In this document: positions 30,885 to 40,200 of the stretch, one piece after another
Layout of the letters: the number at the start of each line of letters is the position of its first letter
Position numbering within the stretch: the stretch's first letter is position 1
Source of the DNA: Asterionellopsis glacialis
Lineage: Eukaryota; Bacillariophyta; Plagiogrammaphyceae; Rhaphoneidales; Asterionellopsidaceae
Direction of reading: 5' to 3'
NCBI GenBank assembly: GCA_014885115.2
Contig: WKLE02000805.1
Location: forward strand, 1 to 41,239
DNA length: 41,239 nucleotides
Notes under the pieces: generated by a model
The model's input: the letters and a program-made list of their open reading frames with translations, nothing else
Databases searched by the model: none
Told to the model about the DNA's origin: nothing
Position numbers and translations under genes: made by a program

Positions 30885-30983
30885 TTATTGAATTTTTTTC
30901 TTTTTTCTCTCTCTCTTTACTTTTCTTCAATATGTAATTCTTTTTTTTTCTTCTTCCTTTTTTCTTTTTCCAGATACGCCTTT
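30885..30983 (+). repeat. Long pyrimidine tract
   Basis: About 100 bp of almost pure T/C with a short interruption, ending CCAG. It is low-complexity DNA, and nothing around it supports a spliced gene on this strand. Confidence 0.7.
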
Positions 30984-31106
30984 CATAAACTATCTTTCCT
31001 CTCTCGCGCTTTTTTGTGGCCTTTTAAAATTGTGACAACAGCATCTCCACCCCTCTAAAATAATATTGCCATCCTTCGTCATTCTAATAGTCGCGATTTT
31101 ACAAGT

Positions 31107-31913
31107 TTACTTGAAAGCTTGAGGGTACAAAAGTGGACCAACCATTTCCTTGAGTGTATCCATAATAAATACAGCGCAGACCATCCTTCCATAACGAAAG
31201 GTAGCACCACGATAAAATCCTGGAAGTTTACTTTCTCCCCAAATTTTGCCAGCAGTTTGAGTAAATGTACCATAGGTTTTTCGTTCGATGTCACCTTGCA
31301 TACATGTCTTGACAGTGTCAAAAGGGTGTGTTAGGTAGCATGCAAAGAGCCCTCCTAGTAAGGATGCGGGGACACGTGCTTCCGTTGGTGTCGTAAAGGT
31401 ATCAGGATAGTTTTCCATCAGGTGTCCTCTCACGATAGGGGGGATACTCAAGTAACCGCACGTCCACAAAGCCTCACGGACAGCTGCACCCGTAAAACCT
31501 CTCATGATGTTGTCTGCTGTAGCAATGTTTTTCATCGTAGAAAGAGTACTACCACCCTTGCGCTGCTGTTGAATCATAATAAGTTCCAAGGGACTTCCAA
31601 CAATGGCGGAAACAGTACCTGCACCGATACCAGTACCCATTTCTTGCAGGACGGTTAATTTTTGGGTTTTATCGCCACCCGTTACCATACTTTTCAACCT
31701 ACCACCAACAGCAAACTGAATCATGGTACAACTACCCATATTGACACAGTTGGCACCGACACCACGATACATCGTAATGGGGTTGAGTGAAATGGGCTGC
31801 TTTTGCTGTGTCATGTTCTTGGCATAATTGAAGGGTTGCAAAAGCAAAACTTCAATGACGCCGACGGTCATACCAACAGTTGCATTTTGCAATTCGTTCA
31901 GTTGTTGAGACAT
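31107..31913 (-). CDS. Mitochondrial carrier family (SLC25-like) transporter
   Basis: 268 residues, one exon, ATG start. Three repeats of the carrier fold are visible with degenerate signatures: QPFNYAKNMTQQ (repeat 1), GSPLELIMIQQQR (repeat 2) and the clear THPFDTVKTCMQGD (repeat 3, PxDxxKxxxQ). Each is followed by a YRG/RGFTGA/YRGATFR type segment ahead of the even helix. It is slightly shorter than the usual 290-310, mainly at the N-terminus. Family members exchange metabolites across the inner mitochondrial membrane; the first two signatures are too divergent to name a substrate. It is convergent with the RING-H2 gene. Confidence 0.85.
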   Translation of the reverse strand: MSQQLNELQNATVGMTVGVIEVLLLQPFNYAKNMTQQKQPISLNPITMYRGVGANCVNMGSCTMIQFAVGGRLKSMVTGGDKTQKLTVLQEMGTGIGAGTVSAIVGSPLELIMIQQQRKGGSTLSTMKNIATADNIMRGFTGAAVREALWTCGYLSIPPIVRGHLMENYPDTFTTPTEARVPASLLGGLFACYLTHPFDTVKTCMQGDIERKTYGTFTQTAGKIWGESKLPGFYRGATFRYGRMVCAVFIMDTLKEMVGPLLYPQAFK

Positions 31914-33227
31914 GGTGAAGATCTAGAGTTGTGTTGTATTTTCAAAAATAATTGGATATGTATCCTGTATGGTTGGAAGAATTATCGGAGGGGCAAGAAT
32001 TGAAAAGTGTTACTCTTTCCGATCTTTACTGCATTGAACAGGAGAAGTAAAGTGGCGGTATGTATTGCAGTTTTAGGAAAATTCTTACCTGTTTCACAAT
32101 GATGAACAAGATATGTGGATATGAAGTTGCTCGACTAGAATGTCTACAGAAAGACTGAGATCCGACGATTTGGCAGTAGGAATCTGCGCTGGGAGGCAAA
32201 GAAATCTTCCGTGAAAAAATCGGAATACGAAAATGCCGACTTCGTCGAAGACAACGCACTCAAGTTTGCTGCAACTGGCGATTTCCTCTAGAGGACTAGG
32301 ACTACGGGACCCCAGTCGAGTGGCTGAGAAACAAACTAGCTGTTAGATCATTTGTACCTGAATACAATGTACAGACTGGTATCATGTATATCCTACGTCT
32401 AAAGCAGTATGATGTAGCTCTATAGTACATGACTACAATATAAGCATTTATTGGTAGATCACCATGACATGTGTTGGACATCTTGGTGTTCGATAGACCA
32501 GGGTACCAGTAGCGGGAAATCATGATATGTCAAGCCATCGACTATAAAGTACAGTACTAATATACTACTACGTACCAAACTTTAGAATCCAGTACGTGAT
32601 GTCATGCATATCTCCAACAATTCAATAGGTAAAAAGTCGATAGTCCGAAGTCCAAGGTACTTACCCCTCTACCTGGTAGTGGTTCTAGAGGGATTACTGA
32701 ATGTAGGTACAACAACCAGGTACATCAAAGGTAGCCAATTTTACAGGCAGGATCGACTAGACTTTGTTCGCCTTCCTCTAGGACCTACATAGCTGTAACA
32801 GGAACTGGTAGTCCTACCAGGTACTACCAAAGCAGGGCGGAGTGCCTCTATGAAAAAAAAAATGGACAGAATTCCACGCCTGCTCGCCAGCCAGGTTCTT
32901 ATTCTCATCTCTCTTTTATCCTTCAACCCTATTATAATTAGTACTAAAGAAAATACTAACAGAAAACTAGATGTATTTATTGCCTTGTACCTGTACGTCA
33001 TGTACGTTAAAGTACATACAGATTCACTTTCTGATGAGCACGTATATGTCAGTTACGTACACAGGACCTATTTCAGAGAGAAAAAAGACGACTCACCGGA
33101 CTGACTTCCACTCCATCCAACATCCGATCTGGACCAAAACCCCAAAATAGACAACAACAGCTATCCACTGTAAGGAAATGAAATAAAACGACAAACACAA
33201 TAAAAGGGTAAAGCAAAGTATCGTATC
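31914..33227. other. Divergent intergenic region (carrier / monooxygenase)
   Basis: 1.3 kb between two 5' ends, so two promoters are expected. Its centre is the densest GTAC/CCAGG/TAGGACC island of the window. No gene is seen. Confidence 0.5.
32287..32835. repeat. Dense island of palindromic GTAC / TAGGACC / CCTGGTA words
   Basis: Includes TAGAGGACTAGGACTAC (32288-32304), GACCAGGGTACCAG (32497-32510), GTACAGTAC (32549-32557), CTACCTGGTAG (32669-32679), ACCAGGTAC (32714-32722), TCTAGGACCTAC (32777-32788) and GTAGTCCTACCAGGTAC (32808-32824). Many are self-complementary or nearly so. Confidence 0.55.
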
Positions 33228-35088
33228 ATGACAACTTCTCGTTGCAAACGTAGGAAAAAACAGCGACTTGCCAAAGATGCCAAAATTGCCATTGTAGGGG
33301 GTGGTCTTGGTGGTTTAGGTGCAGCAATTTCATTACAAAAAGAAGGGTTTACAAATGTGACAGTATACGAACGTGATGTGTCTCCAGATGATTCCAATTC
33401 GGAGGGGTACGGTCTGACACTGTCGTACAATCCCAAAGGTCCCTTGGCGAAAATGGGTATCTTAGAGCAAGTAGCAGAAAATGATTGCCCCAGTAGGAGT
33501 CATTACATTTTTGGATCTGATGGGTCAGTCCTTGGTTATTTTGGAAATGCTTTTGCACCGAAACACATGAATAGAGGGATGGGCCAACGAGGAAATTTGC
33601 GAGTACCACGACGCGTATTACGTCGTATATTGATTGACAACGTTGCAAACTCTGACAACATTCAGTGGGGAAAACGCTTTCAATCGTTTGATCGACCATC
33701 AAAGGAGAATCAGAACATGAGTAGTTCTTCTGCTTTTTCAGAATCGTCACAATATCGAATTTTCTTCGAGGATGGTACCATGGTGGATAATGTCGATTTC
33801 ATAGTTGGTGCTGATGGCATACGAAGTAGAGTAGTTCGAACTTTACTAGAACATAAAAAAAGTGATGAACACAAAGCAGAGTTACAGTATTTGGGAATCA
33901 TGATTATTTTAGGAATTTCACCTATTCTTCATCCACTGCTAGATGAACGGGGATTCTATACATTAGATGGGACTCACCGACTGTTTACCATGCCCTATGA
34001 AGGAAGTAAACTAGACGATGAAATCTCAGGATGCCAGCAACGGCAAAGGCAAATAATGTGGCAACTCTCGTATCGACTGAAGGATGAAGACGAAGCTAAA
34101 CGGTTACGCTCATCAGGACCACAAGCACTGCGAGATGAAGTCATTCGACGGTGCAAATCCTGGCACGATCCCGTTCTGGAAATGATACAATCAACACCCC
34201 TTGAAACTATTTGGGGCACGTAAGTTACTGTTTCTACGTACTTTACTACAATGTGTACTCTACTCTTTAAAAATTGCATTCAATCAAATTCACTTTTGTT
34301 GTCCTTCCTCTAATTTGATCAGCGGTTTAATGAACAGGGATCCTGATGAATTGCAAAAGAATCTTGATCCTCACTTGTCTGAGCGCGTGGTTATTCTTGG
34401 TGACGCAGCCCATAGTATGTCACCTTTCAAAGGACAGGGAGCTAATCAAAGTTTGACAGATGGACCCCTCTTAGCATCTTGGTTGAACAGAGCAAACACA
34501 GAGTCTGCAGCTCGCAGCTTTATGCGTGAGATGATTGCTAGAACGTCTATCGTAGTAAATGCATCAAGAGACGCTGCATCATTTCTACATTCCCCTCAGG
34601 TGTTATTAGAAACACCAGAATTTGCTGGAGTAAAATCGAATGCTATTCCACCGTTACTTGAGACTCTTCGAAAGAGAGATATTGGTGCAAATATGGCTGG
34701 ATCTTTAGATCAGACAATCAGCGATGTTATTGGTGAACTAAATCTGAGTGATAATACACGCACAACAAAAAGTGAGCAAGGTTCTATTGATACGTTGATG
34801 CTACAGAAACAAGCACTAAGCTTTGCTTCAGATGGAAATACAGTCGGATTGCGAGATCTGTCTTTAGTGCATTCGGAAACCATCCGAATGGCTCGTGATA
34901 AAAAAATGCGTTCATGCCTCCATCTCGCTGTAGCAGGAGGGCATTACCAGTGTTGCCGTTGGCTACTGACAGAGGCATTTGTCTCGCGGGATGTAAAAGA
35001 TGCTGACAACAAAAGTCCTTTGGACACTGCTGTCAAAATTGGGAATGAGAAAATAATATCCTTGCTACGGGTCGATACAAACACATAG
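33228..35088 (+). CDS. FAD-dependent monooxygenase fused to ankyrin repeats (two exons)
   Basis: Exons 33228-34219 and 34323-35088 give 585 residues. After a basic head (CKRRKKQRLAK), the Rossmann dinucleotide motif GGGLGG (24-29) leads to the ribose-binding acid in VYERD (E48). FIVGADGIRSRVV is the DG motif, and ERVVILGDAAHSMSPFKGQGANQSLTDG is the GD motif that closes the FAD site. These are the three fingerprints of the UbiH/salicylate-hydroxylase-type class A flavin monooxygenases. The last ~65 residues are unlike them and fit two ankyrin repeats (SCLHLAVAGGHYQCCRWLLTE, then DADNKSPLDTAVKIGNEKIISLL). The substrate is unknown; the ankyrin part suggests tethering to a partner. No organelle signal is clear. 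It is convergent with the AceTr gene, 167 bp away. Confidence 0.85.
34220..34322 (+). other. Intron of the monooxygenase gene
   Basis: 103 nt, GTAAGT to GATCAG. Phase 2 joining gives WGTGLMNRDPDE, a conserved DRDP-type region; retention would stop at once at the TAA within the donor. Confidence 0.85.
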
Positions 35089-35255
35089 AAAGAAGCTACG
35101 CGGACCAAAAATTTAAGAAACTGATCTCTAAAATTGTATTTGTAATATATTCTTCTTTTCGATAATTGCTTCTTGCAAGGAAAATGCTGTATTCGTCGTT
35201 TAGACTGGTCCGATGTTTCCTTTCTCGACGTCTTTTGGATATCCTTTTTCGGTAC

Positions 35256-36077
35256 CTAGAGATAATCGCTTTCAGCTCCTCCACCTTCGACAGGAGAAGG
35301 GGCCACGTGTTTTTTTCCAGGCGTGGAAATATTTTTCATCGACGAGCGATGGTGAAGAGCTCCATAGATTTTTCCAGGAACATGGAATACGCCAACATTT
35401 TCTTTGTCATTGTTCCACCCCCATTGGCCGAGTGGAATGATTTCTTTCCCTTCTCCGATGATGTCGTTAATCAGTTCGGCCGCCGCTAGCCAGTACGCAG
35501 TTGCCGCCGTTGCAAATCCAAACCAGCCACCAACCTGGTCTGTAAGCTCGTGACGAACTCCAGCTCCCAATATATAGAGCGTTGAAGCTAGCAAGAAAAA
35601 TAGCAGGGAAATCGTCTTATTCATCTTGAGAGTACAAATCCAGAGCACTGTCGTATAGATGCCGACGAGGATCAGCATACATTGGAGTGCCTTTTTGTTC
35701 ACAATAACTTCTTCTCTAGCAATAAGACTTACAATTTCGACTGTACCTACGGACATCCAAAATCCTCCGTAGAGACAAAATGCTGTATAGCCAAATATGT
35801 TGTTACGCTTGATCTCACTCAAACCTGCAATTAGCTGTAAAAGGCCACCGAAGAACATGGCAAAGCCTAGTACTACAGCATCAGTGCCCTCGAGATCGTC
35901 GCTATCTTCACCAGCAATTCGCGTATGCTTCATTTGAAGCAGAGCGGTGGTAAGGCCAAATCCAATAAGGCCTAGTGGTGCAGGGTTGGGTACTGGTGGA
36001 TGCACATGAGGTCGTAGTGCTTTCACTTCATCTGCCACTCTTCCCATTTGTTCTTCAAGTCTATGCTCGGTCTTCAT
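35256..36077 (-). CDS. AceTr (GPR1/FUN34/YaaH) family acetate/succinate transporter
   Basis: 273 residues, one exon, ATG start. A ~30-residue cytosolic head precedes the family signature [14 protein letters not shown] at the first helix. Further family segments are [40 protein letters not shown] and the six-helix pattern ending in [21 protein letters not shown]. The ~55-residue C-terminal tail is hydrophilic. In yeast and bacteria these proteins carry acetate or succinate with protons across the plasma membrane; which substrate applies here is inference. The gene has no visible organelle-targeting signal. Confidence 0.85.
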   Translation of the reverse strand: MKTEHRLEEQMGRVADEVKALRPHVHPPVPNPAPLGLIGFGLTTALLQMKHTRIAGEDSDDLEGTDAVVLGFAMFFGGLLQLIAGLSEIKRNNIFGYTAFCLYGGFWMSVGTVEIVSLIAREEVIVNKKALQCMLILVGIYTTVLWICTLKMNKTISLLFFLLASTLYILGAGVRHELTDQVGGWFGFATAATAYWLAAAELINDIIGEGKEIIPLGQWGWNNDKENVGVFHVPGKIYGALHHRSSMKNISTPGKKHVAPSPVEGGGAESDYL

Positions 36078-36779
36078 TTCTTACTTAATCTAAGATTCAA
36101 GAATGAAAATGATGAATGTGCATTAAATATGTGAGAGTTCGCCGACGTTTATTTTTAAAAACCACGCCAAGGCTTCAACCCAGCTAGATTTGATATTATG
36201 TACTGTTGCAAACATAAGCACTTCTTACCCTTTCTTTGTTTTATTTTCTTACTTTGTTTTTATGAAAGTTCTTTGTTGTGCTTCGTATCAAAATTGACAT
36301 CTAAGCTAAATTGTGGGAAGCACGAATCATTCAACTTTAATTGCATGAGGGAAGTGGATGAAATCATGGCAGTCGTGGACCGTGACACAATTATGTCACT
36401 AATTTGGATCGTGCTCACATGACGAGAATTTCGAAGAAGCAATCTCGAGTTCTTGTTCGAAAATGGGTACAGAAAGTATTTAGGACGTATCAAAGGAATA
36501 CAGAAATTATTCCAAATATTGCCTCCAGAGGACTGCAGGACTACCCGCAGAGAGATGTTACCTGGTATGTGCTTTAGGCCTATCTGTACGAGTACCTGTA
36601 CCGGTAGGACCATAGAGCATACCTGTACCTGGTAACATGTCCAGTCAAGTTCGGTATCTCTGCCAGAAGTACTTATAATAGGACTACTAGAGCCATAGTA
36701 TAGTACTGTGTCCCGTTTTTTCACTCGTTTGTTTTCTCGATTTTTCGGTGTACAGCATCTTCCCGCTTTCAAAAAACTA
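36078..36779. other. Intergenic, with an island of GTACC words
   Basis: Upstream of the AceTr gene. Bases 36541-36640 hold GTTACCTGGTATG, GAGTACCTGTACCGGTAGGACC and CATACCTGTACCTGGTAAC, overlapping palindromes in under 100 bp. No gene is seen. Confidence 0.5.
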
Positions 36780-37460
36780 ATGATAGCGTTCATCGAAGCG
36801 CTGCGAAGCTCGAGGCTGCGACAAGAGATGAGAGGCACAACGCAGAACGACGTCAGAGGTCGAGGTCTAGAACGCCATGGTGTCCAAGACGGCGATCAGC
36901 AGCGGCAGCGCGCCGCCAAAGTGCCACAATCCACTTCGCATCTTGCATCGCTCTTTGTTGGGGAAGTGGTGGCGGCGATATTGAGACATAGTTTGCCAGA
37001 AGCACGGCCTTTCGCGATGCCATCGTCACGAGGGTGCAAGGTGGCAGTCGATTCATTGTTCAGGGTGAGAACCGCAGCATTATGGCAGTTGGCCGGGATG
37101 GTTTAATAAGACGTGGGAGTCGCATGAGTATCGCCAGATGGATCATGTTTGCCACGGCAAGAGCGACGACGACATTCATAGGTTTAAATGGTACCATCAG
37201 GCGAGAGGTTCTCGTGCAGGTCGTTACAACGTCAAGGCGGTCATGCTAAGCGGTGTCTATCCGGTGAACAACCTTTCGGTACAACAAGCGAGTCGAAATC
37301 GTACAGCCTAGTTTCCATGATGGCCAAGCAAGACATAGAACCAGGACTATGCGCCATTCCTCTTGGAAAGTTTGGCGAAGGATCTGTTAGCTTCTTTGGT
37401 GATGTAAATGCTGAGGAGGGTACGTGTACCATTATTGCCGTTGTTGCTCGTGGATGCTGA
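36780..37460 (+). pseudogene. GC-rich decayed coding region, perhaps glutamine-amidotransferase-like
   Basis: The stretch is clearly richer in G+C than its surroundings, as coding DNA is here, but no frame is open throughout. One frame near 36955-37110 reads GGGDIET, a stop, then FRDAIVTRVQGGSRFIV. Another near 37200-37260 has YNVKAVMLSGVYPVNN. A third (37188-37460) ends GLCAIPLGKFGEGSVSFFGDVNAEEGTCTIIAVVARG. GGGD, an FRDAI..V..GG segment and a C-terminal GxGxVxFxGDVNAE recall the biotin-protein-ligase-N-terminal/ThuA-like class I amidotransferase fold. This is a weak match made by eye; it may instead be a multi-exon gene I cannot parse. Confidence 0.3.
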
Positions 37461-38957
37461 ATAGATTTAATGATATTCCCATATGCTCCTTACCTAAATC
37501 ACAATTGGGTCCTATTATTGAAATAATAAACGCAAACTCTGTCAGTTTTGTCTAACGAGCCCGCTTTATTTTCCATGAACAGGGATCCCACGAGAGCTCG
37601 CGGGCACTGGGATGGGATCCAAGCGGCGCTCGTTCTGATGGGCAAATGGTGCAATGTGCAACATCACCCTGGTTGCTTTTAAGCTAGGTCCTTAGGACCT
37701 ATCAGTACGTGCATGATGCTTTGTACTTCTTGGTTGTCAAAATTTCAAGAGGATAATTGTTTTTACAGAACTTACTTACAAGAGATGTTCTCGAAGTCGA
37801 CTTGATTAAGATATAGGGAGGTCGTCTTAATCTTCTATGTATCTAGGATCGACCATGTACAGGTAAAGTACAAGATGTCAGTCAACTGTACAGCTAAGAA
37901 CTTGAAATAGTAAATGTATGATAGTTGGTGCCTTCTAAAATAAAAGTTTTTTGTAACTCTCAATCCAAGTGAAATAGTAAGTATTTTGAGAGAAGTTTTG
38001 CTGGATACCTCTGAACGAAAAGCATTTCCTTTACAATCCGACCTTACCTTCTAAAAGTGAAGACCCATCTGTCAAGAAAGAGAAAATGTGGGCTGACTCA
38101 AATTTCTTGAAAAATATGGTTGAAATATGAGCTGAAAAAGAAGAAGCTGCAATCCAAAGGGGTCCTAGGTGTAGCATTGAAGTTACCGAAGAATACCAAG
38201 ATCATTCAATGCTCCCCTAAGCCATATTTTGTTGGAACTTAGTCTTGATCTCTTGCTTTACATGATCATATTTCAACTTTGGTGCCACGCTCCAACTGTA
38301 TTCGAACCAAACAACCAAAGAAGTGTGAGTGGCAGAAAAATAGTCCAAACTAATTTTATATCCAGCGTTGACAAGAAATGAAGAGAGATGGGTTTACGAT
38401 ATATAGCACCCCGGTTGCCTTGGCTCCTGCAAAAGGGAAGATAATAGGTGTTGTAGTAAAGTAAACGATGAAGAGCTCGGGTACTCTTTCGAAAATACAA
38501 GTATTTTGGTAAGGGATATTTTTATGGTCAAATTTACCAGAAGTCAGAATTCACTTTACCGGCAGGCAGTATATAGTCTTGAAATATTTGATGGATAGCC
38601 AACGTATATCCAATTACATGTAAATGTTTTTTTCATGTCGATTACTCTTTTGATCCTATGTATCAAATTGAAATAAAGCAATAGAGGGACAGTATATCGA
38701 AGAATTATTTGCATGTACTTGAAGTTTCGGTAAATACTTTGCAAACTACAATATTTATTTCTAACGCAGAGGATAAGCAAGTAAGATTACTATTAAAAAC
38801 TGGTCACGAAACAAATACCTGATAAACAGCAACCAATTCTTATTAAAAAACAAATAAAAATCGCAGTCTTCGTCATCATTGCAATACAGGTCGAATGTTC
38901 TGCCAAAATTGACCGACACATTTTGAGAATCTCTTTTTGTTGGGTAAGATATTTCTT
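37461..38957. other. AT-rich intergenic region
   Basis: 1.5 kb with no supported gene. It holds the odd palindrome at 37685-37701 and CATGTACAGGTAAAGTACAAG (37854-37874). Confidence 0.5.
37685..37701. repeat. Palindrome TAGGTCCT-T-AGGACCTA
   Basis: 8-bp perfect inverted arms about one central base; another member of the TAGGACC word family. Confidence 0.75.
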
Positions 38958-40200
38958 TTAAGCCAATCTGTAAGGGGTTCCATCGCCACTATCAACCATT
39001 TCTACCACACGAGGGGCGCGATTGCGTTCAGCTCCGTCGCATAGAGACTTATCAGCAAAGTTTGAGAACAGATGCAACCGACGCATAACAGATCCCGATA
39101 GAGGGTGGGGTTTCACTTCACGTTTGCGAGATCCGATGACGGCTGCGCCTACAGCACCTGCAACTGCAAGTGCTGCCAACGCCATCATTGAAAAACTGAA
39201 GGTTGTTGCAGCAGACGCTGACAAAGGGTTGCCGCTATTTGCACCGCCATTGCTGTCGGCGCCTGTTGCGGCATCACTGGTGCCACCACTACTGGTGCCA
39301 CCACTACTGCTGCTGCCACTACTGCTGTCACCACTGGTGCCACCACTACTGCTGCTGCCACTACTGCTGTCACCACTGGTGCCACCACTACTGCTGCTGC
39401 TGCTGCTGCCACCACCGCTGCCACCACCACCGCTGACTTTTTTGGCAATATTTTTGCAATGCTGGTGCAAAGGTCCATAGTGGCCATTTTTATCTGGTTG
39501 GTGGGCACACGAACCAGGACCCACTATGATCAAGGAAAAGTGATTAAGACAAAAAGACAGAAACGACTGATTTTGTGAGAAATTTGATATTACAAATATG
39601 AGAGATGAGAGCATATATTCTACTTAGTACCGGTACCCATGCAGACCAATTTTTGAAAAACGCACGCCCCGATTTTGAGATTAAATTTCAAGGCTTTTTT
39701 ATTCGATGTTGGACAAAAACTGAAAACACTTTAGAACACATGAAAAGAATACGGGACCGTAAAAATTGGCCCTTATGAAAGACAAATATTCAACTTCACG
39801 AAATCCGATTTGTATAACGCCTTTTAACGGTCAAGATAGCACCTCAACGCACACCATGACTGAAACCGAACAACTTGGACTGCAATGGTTGGCGGTGGTG
39901 GCGTGTGGTTGTCCATGACGCCAGGAAACAAATGACGAAATGCACTTTTTAAAAGATAGGATAGAGTAAGGCATGAAACCTCTTACCTTCCATTATAAGA
40001 GTCAACCACCCAGTCAGTCTTCGACCGACACCTTTATTCATTGATTCTTCGTTTTGCGATTGTTCCATCATCTCTTGTTTCTTGTCCAACGCTTCATCTA
40101 ACTGTTGGAATTCTCTGCCTGCTCGAAGAGATGCCTCACTGCTTTGTGCCGAAACACAAAGAACAAAGCTAAGAAAAAGAAGAGATTGTTTCACCATCAT
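38958..40200 (-). CDS. Secreted Ser/Gly-repeat single-pass membrane protein (two exons)
   Basis: Exon 1 is 39987-40200 (ATG at 40198-40200) and exon 2 is 38958-39523, giving 259 residues. Residues 1-24 are a signal peptide (VKQSLLFLSFVLCVSAQSS). An acidic helical part (EALDKKQEMMEQSQNEES) is followed by GPGSCAHQPDKNGHYGPLHQHC, a Cys/His-rich patch. A repeat domain of about 60 residues is nearly all Gly/Ser/Thr, with two exact 14-residue units (GGTSGDSSSGSSSS). A membrane helix (FSFSMMALAALAVAGAVGAAVIG) and a basic ~50-residue tail follow. The layout is a type I membrane protein with a flexible stalk, perhaps at the cell surface or in silica-associated membranes; no family is recognised. Confidence 0.75.
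39298..39381. repeat. 42-bp tandem repeat, two copies
   Basis: Two identical 42-bp units (39298-39339 and 39340-39381) beginning CCACCACTACTGCTGCTGCC, followed by a partial third. They encode the 14-residue Gly/Ser/Thr units of the membrane protein and keep the frame. Confidence 0.9.
39524..39986 (-). other. Intron of the Ser/Gly-repeat protein gene
   Basis: 463 nt, GTAAGA to CATAG, phase 1. Splicing joins the signal-peptide exon (ending WLTLIME) to VGPGSCAHQ; neither exon makes a sensible protein alone. It contains AGTACCGGTACCC (39628-39640). Confidence 0.75.

Larger units (their letters stand above)
30155..31106. other. Intergenic between convergent genes
   Basis: 950 bp with a tRNA-like AGGGATGTAGCTCAGCG fragment (30358-30374) lacking the rest of a tRNA, CTAGGACCTACTATGG (30524-30539), the hairpin at 30649-30673 and a pyrimidine tract. 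An 83-codon minus-strand frame (30430-30681) is not recognised and not claimed. Confidence 0.45.

Noticed and set aside
30876..31058. Ser/Phe-rich plus-strand frame and a strong acceptor-like pyrimidine tract
   Set aside because: It is the translation of a T/C low-complexity run; no matching donor or downstream coding exon is seen.
39022..39508. Leu/Pro-rich, Ala/Val-rich and His/Cys-rich open frames over the repeat
   Set aside because: All are other-frame readings of the CCACCACTACTG repeat; the minus frame with signal peptide, membrane helix and intron explains the region.
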